A DNA stretch of 45,006 nucleotides from Azospirillum isscasi (GCF_030849505.1 NZ_JAUJFI010000026.1:1-45006), one strand, 5' to 3'; positions 16,782 to 23,589 are shown, numbered from the stretch's first letter. The notes: generated by a model from the sequence alone, not told the origin. Numbers and translations: made by a program.

Positions 16782-17960
16782 ATGAAAGACGCACGAAAAG
16801 ATACGGTCCTCGGTCATGCGGGGCGCAGCCCGCGCGACAATCACGGAATCGTGAATCCGCCGGTCTACCATTGTTCGACCGTGCTGTTCCCGACTCTGGC
16901 GGCGCTGGAGGCGAGCGACCGGACCCCCTTCGACACCATCAACTACGGCCGCATCGGAACACCCACCACGCTGGCCTTCGAACAGGCGGTGGCGGAGCTT
17001 GAGGGCGCCTATCGGGCGGTCAACACCGGGTCCGGGCTGAACGCCATCGCCACGGCGCTTCTGGCCTTCACCAAGGCCGGCGACCATGTGCTGATCACCG
17101 ACAGCGCCTATGGACCGACCCGCCGATTCGCCAACGACACGCTGGTCCCCTACGGCGTGGAGGTGGAGTATTTCGACCCCACCATCGGCGCCGGGATCGC
17201 CGCCCTGCTGAAGCCGAACACCAGCGTCGTGTTCCTCGAATCGCCGGGCTCCCTGACCTTCGAGGTGCAGGACGTTCCGGCCATCGCCGCGGCGGCCAAG
17301 ACGGTGGGCGCCACGGTGATGATCGACAACACCTGGGCCACGCCCCTCTTCTTCCAGCCGCTGCGCTTCGGGGCGGACGTCTCCATCCACGCGGCGACCA
17401 AGTACATAGTCGGCCACGCCGACGCGATGCTGGGCGTGATCGCCTGCGCCGACGAGGCGAGCTGGCTGGCCGTCAAGAAGGCCGCCACCCGCACCGGGAC
17501 CTGCGCCGGGCCGGACGACATCTATCTTGGCCTGCGCGGGCTGCGCACCCTGTCCGTCCGCCTGAGGCAGCACGAGGAAAGCGCGCTCGCCCTGGCCGGC
17601 TGGCTGTCGAAGCGGCCGGAGGTGACGCGCATCCTGCACCCGGCCTTTGCCGACTGCCCGGGCCACGAAATCTGGAAACGCGACATCGGGCGCTCCTCCG
17701 GCCTGTTCTCGGTGGTCATGAAGGCGGTGCCGAAGCCCGCCCTGTCGGCGATGCTGGATTCCCTGGAGCTGTTCGGGCTGGGCTACAGCTGGGGCGGGTT
17801 CGAAAGCCTGATCCTGCCGGCCCGGCCGGCCACCATGCGCACCGCCACCCGCTGGACCGATCCGGGCACCGTGCTGCGCCTGCACGCCGGGCTGGAGGAT
17901 GTGGACGACCTCATCCGGGACCTGGACGGCGCCTTCACCCGCCTGAACAACGCCCTGTGA
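16782..17960 (+). CDS. metC: Cystathionine beta-lyase (Cys/Met metabolism PLP enzyme)
   Basis: 392-aa trans-sulfuration enzyme that would split cystathionine to homocysteine, pyruvate and ammonia in methionine synthesis. Motifs include NYGRIGTPTTLAFEQAVAEL, STGSG-type NTGSGLNAI, the IDNTWATPLFFQPL segment with the PLP-binding Asp and the PLP lysine K207 in HAATKYIVGHADAM. The SWGGFESLILP end motif fits MetC better than MetB. The ATG at 16782 has GGAAAG upstream; a longer reading adds a non-conserved leader. HisI follows 25 bp later. Confidence 0.88.
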   Translation: MKDARKDTVLGHAGRSPRDNHGIVNPPVYHCSTVLFPTLAALEASDRTPFDTINYGRIGTPTTLAFEQAVAELEGAYRAVNTGSGLNAIATALLAFTKAGDHVLITDSAYGPTRRFANDTLVPYGVEVEYFDPTIGAGIAALLKPNTSVVFLESPGSLTFEVQDVPAIAAAAKTVGATVMIDNTWATPLFFQPLRFGADVSIHAATKYIVGHADAMLGVIACADEASWLAVKKAATRTGTCAGPDDIYLGLRGLRTLSVRLRQHEESALALAGWLSKRPEVTRILHPAFADCPGHEIWKRDIGRSSGLFSVVMKAVPKPALSAMLDSLELFGLGYSWGGFESLILPARPATMRTATRWTDPGTVLRLHAGLEDVDDLIRDLDGAFTRLNNAL

Positions 17961-17985
17961 CGGGCTGAAAACGAAGGATCGGACC

Positions 17986-18396
17986 ATGACGGACGCCACC
18001 GCGTTCGACGACGTGACCGCCGCCATCGCCTTCAACGCCGATGGGCTGGTTCCGGCCATCGCCCAGGCCGAGGGGACCGGCGAAATCCTGATGATGGCCT
18101 GGATGAACCGCGAAGCCGTCCTGGAGACGCTGCGCACGGGCCGCGTCTGCTACTGGTCGCGGTCCCGCAAGGGGCTGTGGCGCAAGGGCGAAACCTCCGG
18201 CCAGATGCAGCGGCTGAAGGATTTCCGGGTCGATTGCGACGGCGACACCCTGCTGCTGGTCGTGGAACAGGACGGCGTGGCCTGCCACACCGGGCGGCGG
18301 AGTTGCTTCTACCGTGCGGTGCGTGATGGAAAACTCGAAGTGATTCAGGAGGTTGAGACCGATCCCTCGATTCTTTACGGGCACACGCACAAGTAA
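17986..18396 (+). CDS. hisI: Phosphoribosyl-AMP cyclohydrolase
   Basis: 136-aa stand-alone HisI domain that opens the purine ring of phosphoribosyl-AMP in the third step of histidine synthesis. Conserved blocks are LMMAWMNREAV, YWSRSRKGLWRKGETSG, the metal-binding DCDGDTLL and the cysteine zinc motif ACHTGRRSCFYR. No HisE domain is fused, as usual in alphaproteobacteria. It lies 25 bp after metC, apart from other his genes. The tandem sRNA region begins right after its stop. Confidence 0.95.
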   Translation: MTDATAFDDVTAAIAFNADGLVPAIAQAEGTGEILMMAWMNREAVLETLRTGRVCYWSRSRKGLWRKGETSGQMQRLKDFRVDCDGDTLLLVVEQDGVACHTGRRSCFYRAVRDGKLEVIQEVETDPSILYGHTHK

Positions 18397-18429
18397 GACG
18401 CTAAACTTTCGCTGCAATGCGAAAAGTGT

Positions 18430-18471
18430 TTGATCTATGTCAACGTCTCAGGGAGCGGAAGGCGGTAGAAC
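18430..18471 (+). promoter_or_regulatory. FNR/FixK-type box and -10 of sRNA unit 1
   Basis: TTGATCTATGTCAA at 18430-18443 matches the TTGAT-N4-ATCAA recognition site of FNR/FixK regulators with one change in the right half. TAGAAC at 18466-18471 can serve as -10. With the box centred at -41.5 (a class II activator position) transcription would start at G18478. The same geometry recurs exactly in unit 2. Confidence 0.7.
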
Positions 18472-18477
18472 GCTCTT

Positions 18478-18541
18478 GTCTCTAACCCTCCCTGTATTCG
18501 CCTATGCCGGGGGTTCCATTGGAACCCTCGGCTATTTTTTT
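18478..18541 (+). ncRNA. Candidate small RNA 1 (about 64 nt, CCCUCCC seed)
   Basis: The predicted transcript starts at G18478. It has an unstructured 5' part containing CUAACCCUCCCUGUAUUC and ends in the terminator hairpin at 18506-18541. There is no start codon with a ribosome-binding site. The CCCUCCC stretch complements Shine-Dalgarno sequences (GGGAGGG), which suggests translational repression of mRNAs when the activator is on. Alphaproteobacterial sRNAs of the MmgR/alpha-r8 type also carry, as I recall, a conserved single-stranded CCUCCCU core before a terminator; kinship is possible but unproven. Promoter evidence is at 18430-18471. Confidence 0.7.
18506..18541 (+). terminator. Intrinsic terminator of sRNA unit 1
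   Basis: Twelve-bp stem (18506-18517 with 18521-18532, one G-U pair) and a three-base loop, followed by TATTTTTTT. Confidence 0.9.
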
Positions 18542-18592
18542 GTGCGCAGACAAAATGGGCCGGTTGAAGCGACTCGACAAAATTAGCATAGA

Positions 18593-18634
18593 TTGATGCA
18601 GATCAACGAAGCGAATATGCCGAACGGATAAACA
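18593..18634 (+). promoter_or_regulatory. Perfect FNR/FixK box and -10 of sRNA unit 2
   Basis: TTGATGCAGATCAA at 18593-18606 is a full match to TTGAT-N4-ATCAA. TAAACA at 18629-18634 is the -10. The box centre is 41.5 bp upstream of G18641, exactly as in unit 1. Confidence 0.78.
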
Positions 18635-18640
18635 GTTCTT

Positions 18641-18698
18641 GTCTCTAACCCTCCCTGTATTCACTTAGCCGGAGATTCAATCGAATCTCCGGTTTTTT
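18641..18698 (+). ncRNA. Candidate small RNA 2 (about 58 nt, CCCUCCC seed)
   Basis: Tandem sister of sRNA 1. It has the same predicted 5' end (GUCUCUAACCCUCCC), then a short linker and its own terminator at 18669-18698 with different stem sequence. The 5' seed is kept base for base, while the stem has changed but still pairs. That pattern is expected of selected sRNA genes rather than a passive repeat. The activator site is stronger than in unit 1. Targets are unknown. Confidence 0.72.
18669..18698 (+). terminator. Intrinsic terminator of sRNA unit 2
   Basis: Ten-bp perfect stem CCGGAGATTC/GAATCTCCGG (18669-18678 with 18683-18692), followed by six T. Confidence 0.9.
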
Positions 18699-18729
18699 CT
18701 TGCCTGGGCCGTGAGCATTGACGCGGGTG

Positions 18730-18972
18730 TCAGGGGCGATGCCGGGTGCGCGTCCAGCGCATCACCGCGGCCAGGACGGACAGCGGCACAACGATCACCG
18801 CGCCGATCAGGATGTAGGGCAGCGCCCAATAGAAGAGGTCCGCGGACAACCGCGCGATGTCCCGGATCGTGCCCCAACTATTAGTCAGGATGCTGGCCGG
18901 ATCGATGTCCAGGAAGGACAGGACCAGTCCGACCACGAAGCACAGCACGACCGTTCTGACGACCCAACCCAC
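18730..18972 (-). CDS. DUF6460-like small membrane protein
   Basis: 80-aa protein with two hydrophobic segments: WVVRTVVLCFVVGLVLSFLD near the N-terminus and ALPYILIGAVIVVPLSVLAA near the C-terminus. A short amphipathic stretch lies between them, and the tail is basic (RWTRTRHRP). The pattern matches a small alphaproteobacterial family I know as DUF6460, often misnamed integrase. The function is unknown. GAGGTGAT, a near-perfect Shine-Dalgarno, lies just upstream. The GTG at 18972 (VGWVVRT) or the TTG one codon earlier is the likely start. The gene is convergent with the sRNA units. Confidence 0.65.
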   Translation of the reverse strand: MGWVVRTVVLCFVVGLVLSFLDIDPASILTNSWGTIRDIARLSADLFYWALPYILIGAVIVVPLSVLAAVMRWTRTRHRP

Positions 18973-19125
18973 CAAGACATCACCTCGCACTGGCGGCAAA
19001 CGGCACCAGATTGCCGGAACATCCTTGAAACGCCGCTGGCGATGGGGCGGTTCCTTGCGGAGCCATCGCCGGGGCGAGGCGGCAAGGATAGCGCCTTTAG
19101 ATTGTCTCCTGCTGACGCATCGGGG

Positions 19126-19322
19126 TTATCCCCAATTTTTGTGGATAACTTTGTGGATGAGTCCGCAAGCCTGTTGGGGAGACGTGGACTTGCGCCAATG
19201 CTCTCAATTTGAGCATGGACAAGTTCGCCGGAAACCGTTGGATAATCCGCAAGTCTTCGGTGTGGCTCTGCAACCTTACGCTCCACGATTCCTGTCATAC
19301 GACAAAAGGAATATGGGGATAA
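19126..19322. other. Cluster of DnaA-box-like sites in a 490-bp gene-free region
   Basis: Between the DUF6460 gene and tRNA-Arg (18973-19462) I see no convincing gene. TTATCCCCA occurs at 19126-19134. TGTGGATAA, the complement of the consensus DnaA box TTATCCACA, is at 19140-19148, and TGTGGATGA is at 19152-19160. TGGGGATAA, the complement of TTATCCCCA, is at 19314-19322. Three of the four sit within 35 bp and two start 12 bp apart. The surroundings are less GC-rich than the flanks. It could be a DnaA-binding regulatory site or an origin-like element. No parAB, dnaA or hemE lies in the window, so an origin call is not justified from this sequence alone. Confidence 0.4.
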
Positions 19323-19462
19323 CTGTGTTGACCGTTTGGGAATCACGACGCCTTCCGAAGGGAAAAACCATCGGAAGGCAATTATTCGGAAGCATGATGC
19401 GCAACGAAAGCGTGCAGCGGAACGCCGCACGCGGGCCGCAAGGAGACGGAACGGCGGGAAGA

Positions 19463-19539
19463 TGGCGACCCCAGCAGGATTCGAACCTGCGACCTATCGC
19501 TTAGAAGGCGATTGCTCTATCCAACTGAGCTATGGGGCC
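19463..19539 (-). tRNA. tRNA-Arg (TCT)
   Basis: 77-nt cloverleaf with encoded CCA. The acceptor GGCCCCA pairs with TGGGGTC. The anticodon loop CTTCTAA gives anticodon TCT. The T arm is GGTTCGAATCC. Its 5' end is only 10 bp downstream of the NDUFS4-like stop codon on the same strand, so it may be processed from that transcript. Confidence 0.96.
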
Positions 19540-19549
19540 CCGGTCCGGA

Positions 19550-19846
19550 TCAGAAGCGCGGACGGTCGGTGCGGAAGTTGTCGGCGTAGTTGCGCGGGCG
19601 GACGCGGCGCACCGGCGCATCCTGGACCGTGTAGTCCCACCCCTTGCGCTGGGCGAAGGCGACGGCCTCGTCCGAGGTCTCGAAGCCGATGCGCACCTGA
19701 TTGAGGGTGTCGCCGGAGCTGATCCAGCCCATCAGCGGCTCCGGACGGCGCGGGGTTTCGATTTCGTATTCGAGCAGCCAACGATGCGTCTTCGCACGCC
19801 CGGACTGAGTGGCCGCTTTGCTCGGCTGGTAGATCCGGACCTTCAT
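19550..19846 (-). CDS. NDUFS4-like complex I accessory subunit
   Basis: 98-aa protein of the ETC complex I subunit family (NDUFS4/18 kDa). This supernumerary NADH dehydrogenase subunit is shared by alphaproteobacteria and mitochondria and stabilises the NADH-oxidising arm. Diagnostic segments are MKVRIYQPSKAATQSGRAKT, WLLEYE, LMGWISSGDTLNQVRIGFET, SDEAVAFAQRKGW and the C-terminal RPRNYADNFRTDRP. GAGGAG precedes the ATG at 19846 by about ten bases. It is soluble and expected on the cytoplasmic arm of complex I. It is flanked on the same strand by tRNA-Pro and tRNA-Arg. Confidence 0.9.
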   Translation of the reverse strand: MKVRIYQPSKAATQSGRAKTHRWLLEYEIETPRRPEPLMGWISSGDTLNQVRIGFETSDEAVAFAQRKGWDYTVQDAPVRRVRPRNYADNFRTDRPRF

Positions 19847-19895
19847 GACGCGGCATCTCCTCTGATACGTGCGTGTTGCATCGTTCGAATTTCGT

Positions 19896-19973
19896 TGGTC
19901 GGGGCGCCCGGATTCGAACCGGGGGCCTCCAGTACCCAAAACTGGCGCGCTGACCAGACTGCGCTACGCCCCG
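19896..19973 (-). tRNA. tRNA-Pro (TGG)
   Basis: 78-nt cloverleaf with encoded CCA. The acceptor CGGGGCG pairs with CGCCCCG. The anticodon stem CCAGT/ACTGG holds TTTGGGT, giving TGG. The T arm is GGTTCGAATCC. It lies 49 bp upstream of the NDUFS4-like ATG. Confidence 0.96.
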
Positions 19974-19985
19974 ACGTCGCGGAGT

Positions 19986-20014
19986 GGAATACACGAACCC
20001 CGCGCGGACGGCAA
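19986..20014 (-). promoter_or_regulatory. Sigma70-like promoter of tRNA-Pro
   Basis: On the minus strand TTGCCG (20009-20014), 17-bp spacer, TATTCC (19986-19991). The start would be about 6 bp before the tRNA 5' end. It may drive the whole tRNA-Pro / NDUFS4 / tRNA-Arg block. Confidence 0.5.
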
Positions 20015-20052
20015 GGAGCAGGCGCATCTATCCCGCAGGGTGGACCTTCCGT

Positions 20053-20601
20053 ATGATGCCGCCCCTTTCGACCGTGCCGGACGCCCCCGCCGTGAACGCC
20101 TCTGCCCCGCCGGAATCCCGCATCGCCGTCTTCGTCTCCGGCCTCGACGACACCCCCTCCGGACGTGCCGCCGTCGCCCTGGCGAACGCCCTGCACCGGC
20201 GGACGCAGGCGCTCGACGTGGTGGCGCCGATGGGGGGCGGTCCGCTGCGGGCGGCGCTGCATCCCGGCATCGGGCAGATCGACCTCGCCAAGCGCCACAC
20301 CGCCACCTCCATCCTGGCGCTCGCCCGGATCGTCGCGGAGCGGCGGCCCGCCGGGCTGGTTGGGGCGGGGTCGGACGCCGGTCTGGCGGCCCTTGCCGCC
20401 GCGCGGCTGGCCGGTCGGGACACGCCCGTGGCGGTGCCCGTGGCGGTGCTGGACGACTCGCCGCCACCGCAAGGGGGGCTGCGGCGCGCCTTGCGGGGCT
20501 GGCTGCACCCGCGCGCCTCGGCGATATCGGACGGCGCCACCACCCCGGAGGAAGCCGCCCGGCTCTTTCTGGCCGCCTTCGGCTTCCCGGAGCCGGCCTG
20601 A
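20053..20601 (+). CDS. Stand-alone glycosyltransferase N-domain-like protein, function unknown
   Basis: 182-aa soluble protein. Its sequence recalls the acceptor-binding N-terminal half of GT4-type glycosyltransferases: IAVFVSGLDDTPSGRAAVAL, then LANALHRRTQALDVVAP, GPLRAALHPGIGQIDLA, LALARIVAERRPAGLVGAGS and AALAAARLAG. The C-terminal nucleotide-sugar-binding half with its E-x7-E motif is missing. The protein ends in a short helix where that half would start. It may be a remnant or a binding protein. I place the start at ATG 20053; an upstream reading overlaps tRNA-Pro. Resemblance is by eye only. Confidence 0.5.
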   Translation: MMPPLSTVPDAPAVNASAPPESRIAVFVSGLDDTPSGRAAVALANALHRRTQALDVVAPMGGGPLRAALHPGIGQIDLAKRHTATSILALARIVAERRPAGLVGAGSDAGLAALAAARLAGRDTPVAVPVAVLDDSPPPQGGLRRALRGWLHPRASAISDGATTPEEAARLFLAAFGFPEPA

Positions 20602-20614
20602 CGCCGCGTCGCCG

Positions 20615-21097
20615 TTACTTCGCGGTGCCGAAGGCGGAATGCACCACCCGGTCGCCCGGGCGGATGCCCAGACGCGCGCTCATCCCGCCGTTGATCTCCA
20701 GGATGCCCTTCACCGGCCCGGCGGAGTTCACCGCGTCCAGCGACTGCGGAACGGCGTTGGCGTGGATGTTCACGATGCGGCCGTCCGCCCCGACGAAGAT
20801 CATGTCCAGCGGGATCAGCGTGTTCTTCATCCAGAAGCTGGCCGGCTGCGGGCGGTCGTAGGTGAACAGCATCCCGGCGTCGGCGGCCATCCTCTCGCGG
20901 AACATCAGCCCCTGGGCCTGCTGGGCCGGCGTCTCCGCCAGTTCGACGTCGAAGCGGTACTTGCCGCCGCCCGCCGTCTCGACGGTCAGGGAGGACCGCG
21001 CGAAGCTCTCCAGCGCCGCCGCCGGTAGGGCGGACAGCAGAATCGCAACACCCATCAGAAACCCGCCCAAGAGGCCACGCACCGCCCGTCCGATCAT
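20615..21097 (-). CDS. DUF192 family exported protein
   Basis: 160-aa protein with an N-terminal signal or anchor segment (GLLGGFLMGVAILLSALPAAA) and one DUF192 domain. Characteristic blocks are VELAETPAQQAQGLMFRERM, GMLFTYDRPQPASFWMKNTL, PLDMIFVGADGRIVNI and a C-terminal VKGILEINGGMSARLGIRPGD. The family is widespread and its function is unknown. The ATG at 21097 is taken as start; a TTG three codons upstream is also possible. It is convergent with the GT-like gene, 13 bp apart. Confidence 0.88.
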   Translation of the reverse strand: MIGRAVRGLLGGFLMGVAILLSALPAAALESFARSSLTVETAGGGKYRFDVELAETPAQQAQGLMFRERMAADAGMLFTYDRPQPASFWMKNTLIPLDMIFVGADGRIVNIHANAVPQSLDAVNSAGPVKGILEINGGMSARLGIRPGDRVVHSAFGTAK

Positions 21098-21167
21098 CGC
21101 GCCCAACCCATCCCGTGAAGTTCAGGGATTGGACGATGCCGCCGCGGCGCGCCCCTGTCCAGCGGCG

Positions 21168-21722
21168 TTACGCCGCCGTGCGGTCGGTGGAGGTGCTGTA
21201 GATGTCCTTGCTCAACGGCTTCACCTGCCTGACTTGATAGCCGGGGCGGGTGCTGAAGCGGCGGGTGGCGCGCTCTTCGGCCTCGCGCTCGCTCTCGGCC
21301 CAGACCAGATAGTCGCGCCCGCGCGCCCATTCGACGGCCAGCGGGTGCAGCGCGTCGATCTCGCCGATCTGGGTGTTGACGACGGTCACCAGCCATTCCT
21401 TGTCGTTCGGATTCCGCCGGTCGGTGAGGATCAGGAGCTGGGGGCGCTGCCTGGTCTGCGCCTCGGACAGGCGGCGCTGGATTTCCGGCTGCTTGCGCCG
21501 CGCCTCGGCCGTGTCGGCGAGGCACTCCTCGATCTCCTTGACGACGTTCTCCTCCTCGTGCTGGAGCCTGCGGATCGTCGCCTCCAGCTTGCCGATGGTG
21601 TCCTTGGCGGCGCGCATCCGGCTGCGGCTCTGCGCCATCTGCGAATCGACCGCCAGCAGCACGTTGCCGAGCCACGCCCCGATGGCGATGATGCCCAGGA
21701 TGATGAGGAAATTGATCATCAT
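21168..21722 (-). CDS. Membrane-anchored coiled-coil protein B, unknown function
   Basis: 184-aa protein with one N-terminal membrane span (INFLIILGIIAIGAWLGNVLL), then a heptad-rich helix (about residues 30-92, rich in E, R, Q, A). A C-terminal domain contains WLVTVVNTQIGEIDALHP and DYLVWAESEREAEERATRRF. I do not recognise a named family. Its first codon overlaps the stop of the upstream gene as ATGA, and both have the same layout, so they are probably a duplicated pair forming one complex at the inner membrane. The domain most likely faces the periplasm, but topology is not proven. Confidence 0.65.
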   Translation of the reverse strand: MMINFLIILGIIAIGAWLGNVLLAVDSQMAQSRSRMRAAKDTIGKLEATIRRLQHEEENVVKEIEECLADTAEARRKQPEIQRRLSEAQTRQRPQLLILTDRRNPNDKEWLVTVVNTQIGEIDALHPLAVEWARGRDYLVWAESEREAEERATRRFSTRPGYQVRQVKPLSKDIYSTSTDRTAA

Positions 21723-22276
21723 GGCGTGGCCGCCTTGATTCTGGCGGGGTTGGGGCGCCCTTGCGTCTTCTGGAAACTCTTGGTGAAGCCCATCTTGAAG
21801 GGGAACGCCACCTCGACGAGCTGCCTGGCCTCCTCCGTGCTGGACGCCCAGACCTCCGCGACGTTGGCGCAGCGCCAGATCGGGTTGACCTGGGACTTGT
21901 CGCCGCCGGAAGCGGCCTTCTCCTGGGCGATGTTCACCAGGAACTTCGAGAGGCCCGCCTGGGGATCGCCCACCTCATGCACGAACATGGGCGGCTGAAG
22001 GGCGATTTCCGCGATCGCCCGCTCCATCTTCCGGTTCTCGGTTTCGGCGCGGTGCTTCTCGGAGGCCACCTGATTGCGCCGCTGCACCTTGCCGTTCACC
22101 CGGTCCTGAAGTTCGTGAATCTCCGAATGCAGGACGTAGATGCGGTTCTCAAGCTGGCCGATGCCGGCGGAGCGGTGAAGGAAGTCGGGCAGGAACCGCT
22201 TCAGCATCATGGCGACCGGAACGGCGGCGAGCATCATCGCGGCGATGGTCAGCAGGAGCAAGGTGGTGTTGGACAT
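21719..22276 (-). CDS. Membrane-anchored coiled-coil protein A, unknown function
   Basis: 185-aa protein starting MSNTTLLLLTIAAMMLAAVP, one membrane span, then a coiled coil (about residues 38-90, with IYVLHSEIHELQDRVNGKVQ). A C-terminal region has VNPIWRCANVAEVWASSTEEARQLV. The segment VWASSTEEARQLVEVAFPF resembles VWAESEREAEERATRRFST of the downstream gene, supporting common descent. Translation of the two is coupled by a 4-bp overlap. The upstream 160 bp hold no other gene. No known partner. Confidence 0.65.
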   Translation of the reverse strand: MSNTTLLLLTIAAMMLAAVPVAMMLKRFLPDFLHRSAGIGQLENRIYVLHSEIHELQDRVNGKVQRRNQVASEKHRAETENRKMERAIAEIALQPPMFVHEVGDPQAGLSKFLVNIAQEKAASGGDKSQVNPIWRCANVAEVWASSTEEARQLVEVAFPFKMGFTKSFQKTQGRPNPARIKAATP

Positions 22277-22437
22277 CGGCGGCCTGCTCCTTTTTCCTCT
22301 CTCCGGCTCCCTGTCTCCGGCGCGGCGTGGTTTCGCGGAACGGTTTGCAGACGGCGCGAGTCGCGCGAATCAGGCTCACCGATTCGGTCCAATACGTCAA
22401 CAGCGTGACATACGTGAATGAAAAAACTTTCCAAAGA

Positions 22438-23589
22438 TTATCCAGCTTGGACCATCTTCGTCATTGCCGCAGCGGCAACACGACGCACCTCGTCGCGCAC
22501 GGGGCCGGGCCGCGGCGCGTCGGCCAGGGTGGTGAACCAGTGCTCGGGCGGGTTGCGCCCGGCGGCCCGCGACCAGGACAGCGCCCGCAGCACGCCCTCC
22601 GCCTCCGGCGTGGGCGGAACCGCGGGGTCGATGCCGTTCAGCACCGCCCAGATTCCGGCCCAGCAGCGCCCGACGGACCAAGGGTTGTAGCCCCCGCCCC
22701 CGACGACCAGCAGGCGCGGCGCCAGCCCCGTCAGGGCAGGCACGGCCCGCCACAGCGCGCCGTTGGACAGTTCCAGCCGGCTGAGCGGATCTTCGGCCAG
22801 CGCGTCGGCCCCGGTCTGGATGACCAGCGCCTGGGGACGGAACGCCCGGCCCAGCGGCAGGATCACCGTCTCCAGCAGATGGTCCATCTCCGTGTCGTTG
22901 AATCCCGGAGGCACCGGCAGGTTGCAGGCCAGGGCGCCGGGCCGGTCCTCCGCCTTGCCGGTGAAAGGCCAGCGCCCGTCCTCGTGGACCGACAGGGTCA
23001 GGACGCGGTCGTCCTCAGCGAAGGCGTCCTCCACCCCGTCGCCGTGGTGGGCGTCCAGATCGACGTAGAGCACCCGCTCGAGTCCGGCGTCGAGCAGCGC
23101 CAGAATGCCCAGGACCGGCGCGTTGAGATAGCAGAAGCCGCTGGCCCGCTCCGGACGGGCGTGGTGCGTGCCGCTGGCCGGGCTGTAGACGATGCCGGCG
23201 GGGACCTCCGCCAGCAGGCGCCCGGCCAGGATGGCCGCGCCCGTGCTGATGGCGGGGCGGCGGTACATCTCCGGAAAGACGGGATTCTCCAGCCGGCCCA
23301 GGTTGTAGCGCTCCCCGGTCCCGGCATCCACGCGCTGCTCCGCCTCCGCGCGGTGCAGCGCGGCGATGTAGTCCGGCGCATGGAAGCGGGCCAGTTCCTG
23401 CGGCGTCGCCATGGGGCTGTCGCGATAGGCCGCGTCGGGAAGCCAGCCCATGGCGCGGCTGAGGTCGAAGGCGGTGGACACCCGCGGGATGGCCAGCGGG
23501 TGTTTCGCGCCATAGCTGGAGCCCCGGTAGATCTCGCTGCCCAGGAACAGCGGGCGGGAGGGAAATGCGGTCGGAACATCGGTCGGCAT
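22438..23589 (-). CDS. Histone-deacetylase-family protein (AcuC/HDAC-like)
   Basis: 383-aa zinc-dependent deacetylase of the arginase/deacetylase fold. The set of active-site motifs is complete: ASGTHHARP with the catalytic histidines, GFCYLNAP, the zinc ligands in YVDLDAHHGDGVEDAF (Asp and His), the third ligand in QTGADALAEDPL, and GGGGYNPWS with the catalytic tyrosine. It should remove acetyl groups from acetyl-lysine proteins, acetylpolyamines or, as in AcuC, acetyl-CoA synthetase. No acetoin or polyamine genes are nearby, so the substrate is open. It is cytoplasmic. The start at 23589 is the most upstream ATG that fits the family N-terminus. Confidence 0.88.
   Translation of the reverse strand: MPTDVPTAFPSRPLFLGSEIYRGSSYGAKHPLAIPRVSTAFDLSRAMGWLPDAAYRDSPMATPQELARFHAPDYIAALHRAEAEQRVDAGTGERYNLGRLENPVFPEMYRRPAISTGAAILAGRLLAEVPAGIVYSPASGTHHARPERASGFCYLNAPVLGILALLDAGLERVLYVDLDAHHGDGVEDAFAEDDRVLTLSVHEDGRWPFTGKAEDRPGALACNLPVPPGFNDTEMDHLLETVILPLGRAFRPQALVIQTGADALAEDPLSRLELSNGALWRAVPALTGLAPRLLVVGGGGYNPWSVGRCWAGIWAVLNGIDPAVPPTPEAEGVLRALSWSRAAGRNPPEHWFTTLADAPRPGPVRDEVRRVAAAAMTKMVQAG

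Larger units (their letters stand above)
18474..18662 (+). repeat. Duplicated 26-nt sequence heading two tandem sRNA units
   Basis: The 26 nt at 18474-18499 recur without mismatch at 18637-18662, offset 163 bp. The copies share the core CCCTCCCTGTATTC. Sequence around the copies has diverged, apart from the activator box, the -10 and the presence of a terminator. This points to an old duplication under selection. Confidence 0.9.

Noticed and set aside
18400..18426. Hairpin TTTCGC/GCGAAA after hisI as an intrinsic terminator
   Set aside because: The stem is only six bp and no T run follows, so it was not listed as a terminator.
18482..18664. A 60-codon minus-strand frame across the sRNA units
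   Set aside because: It would be antisense to two terminators and the activator box, and it has no ribosome-binding site or family pattern.
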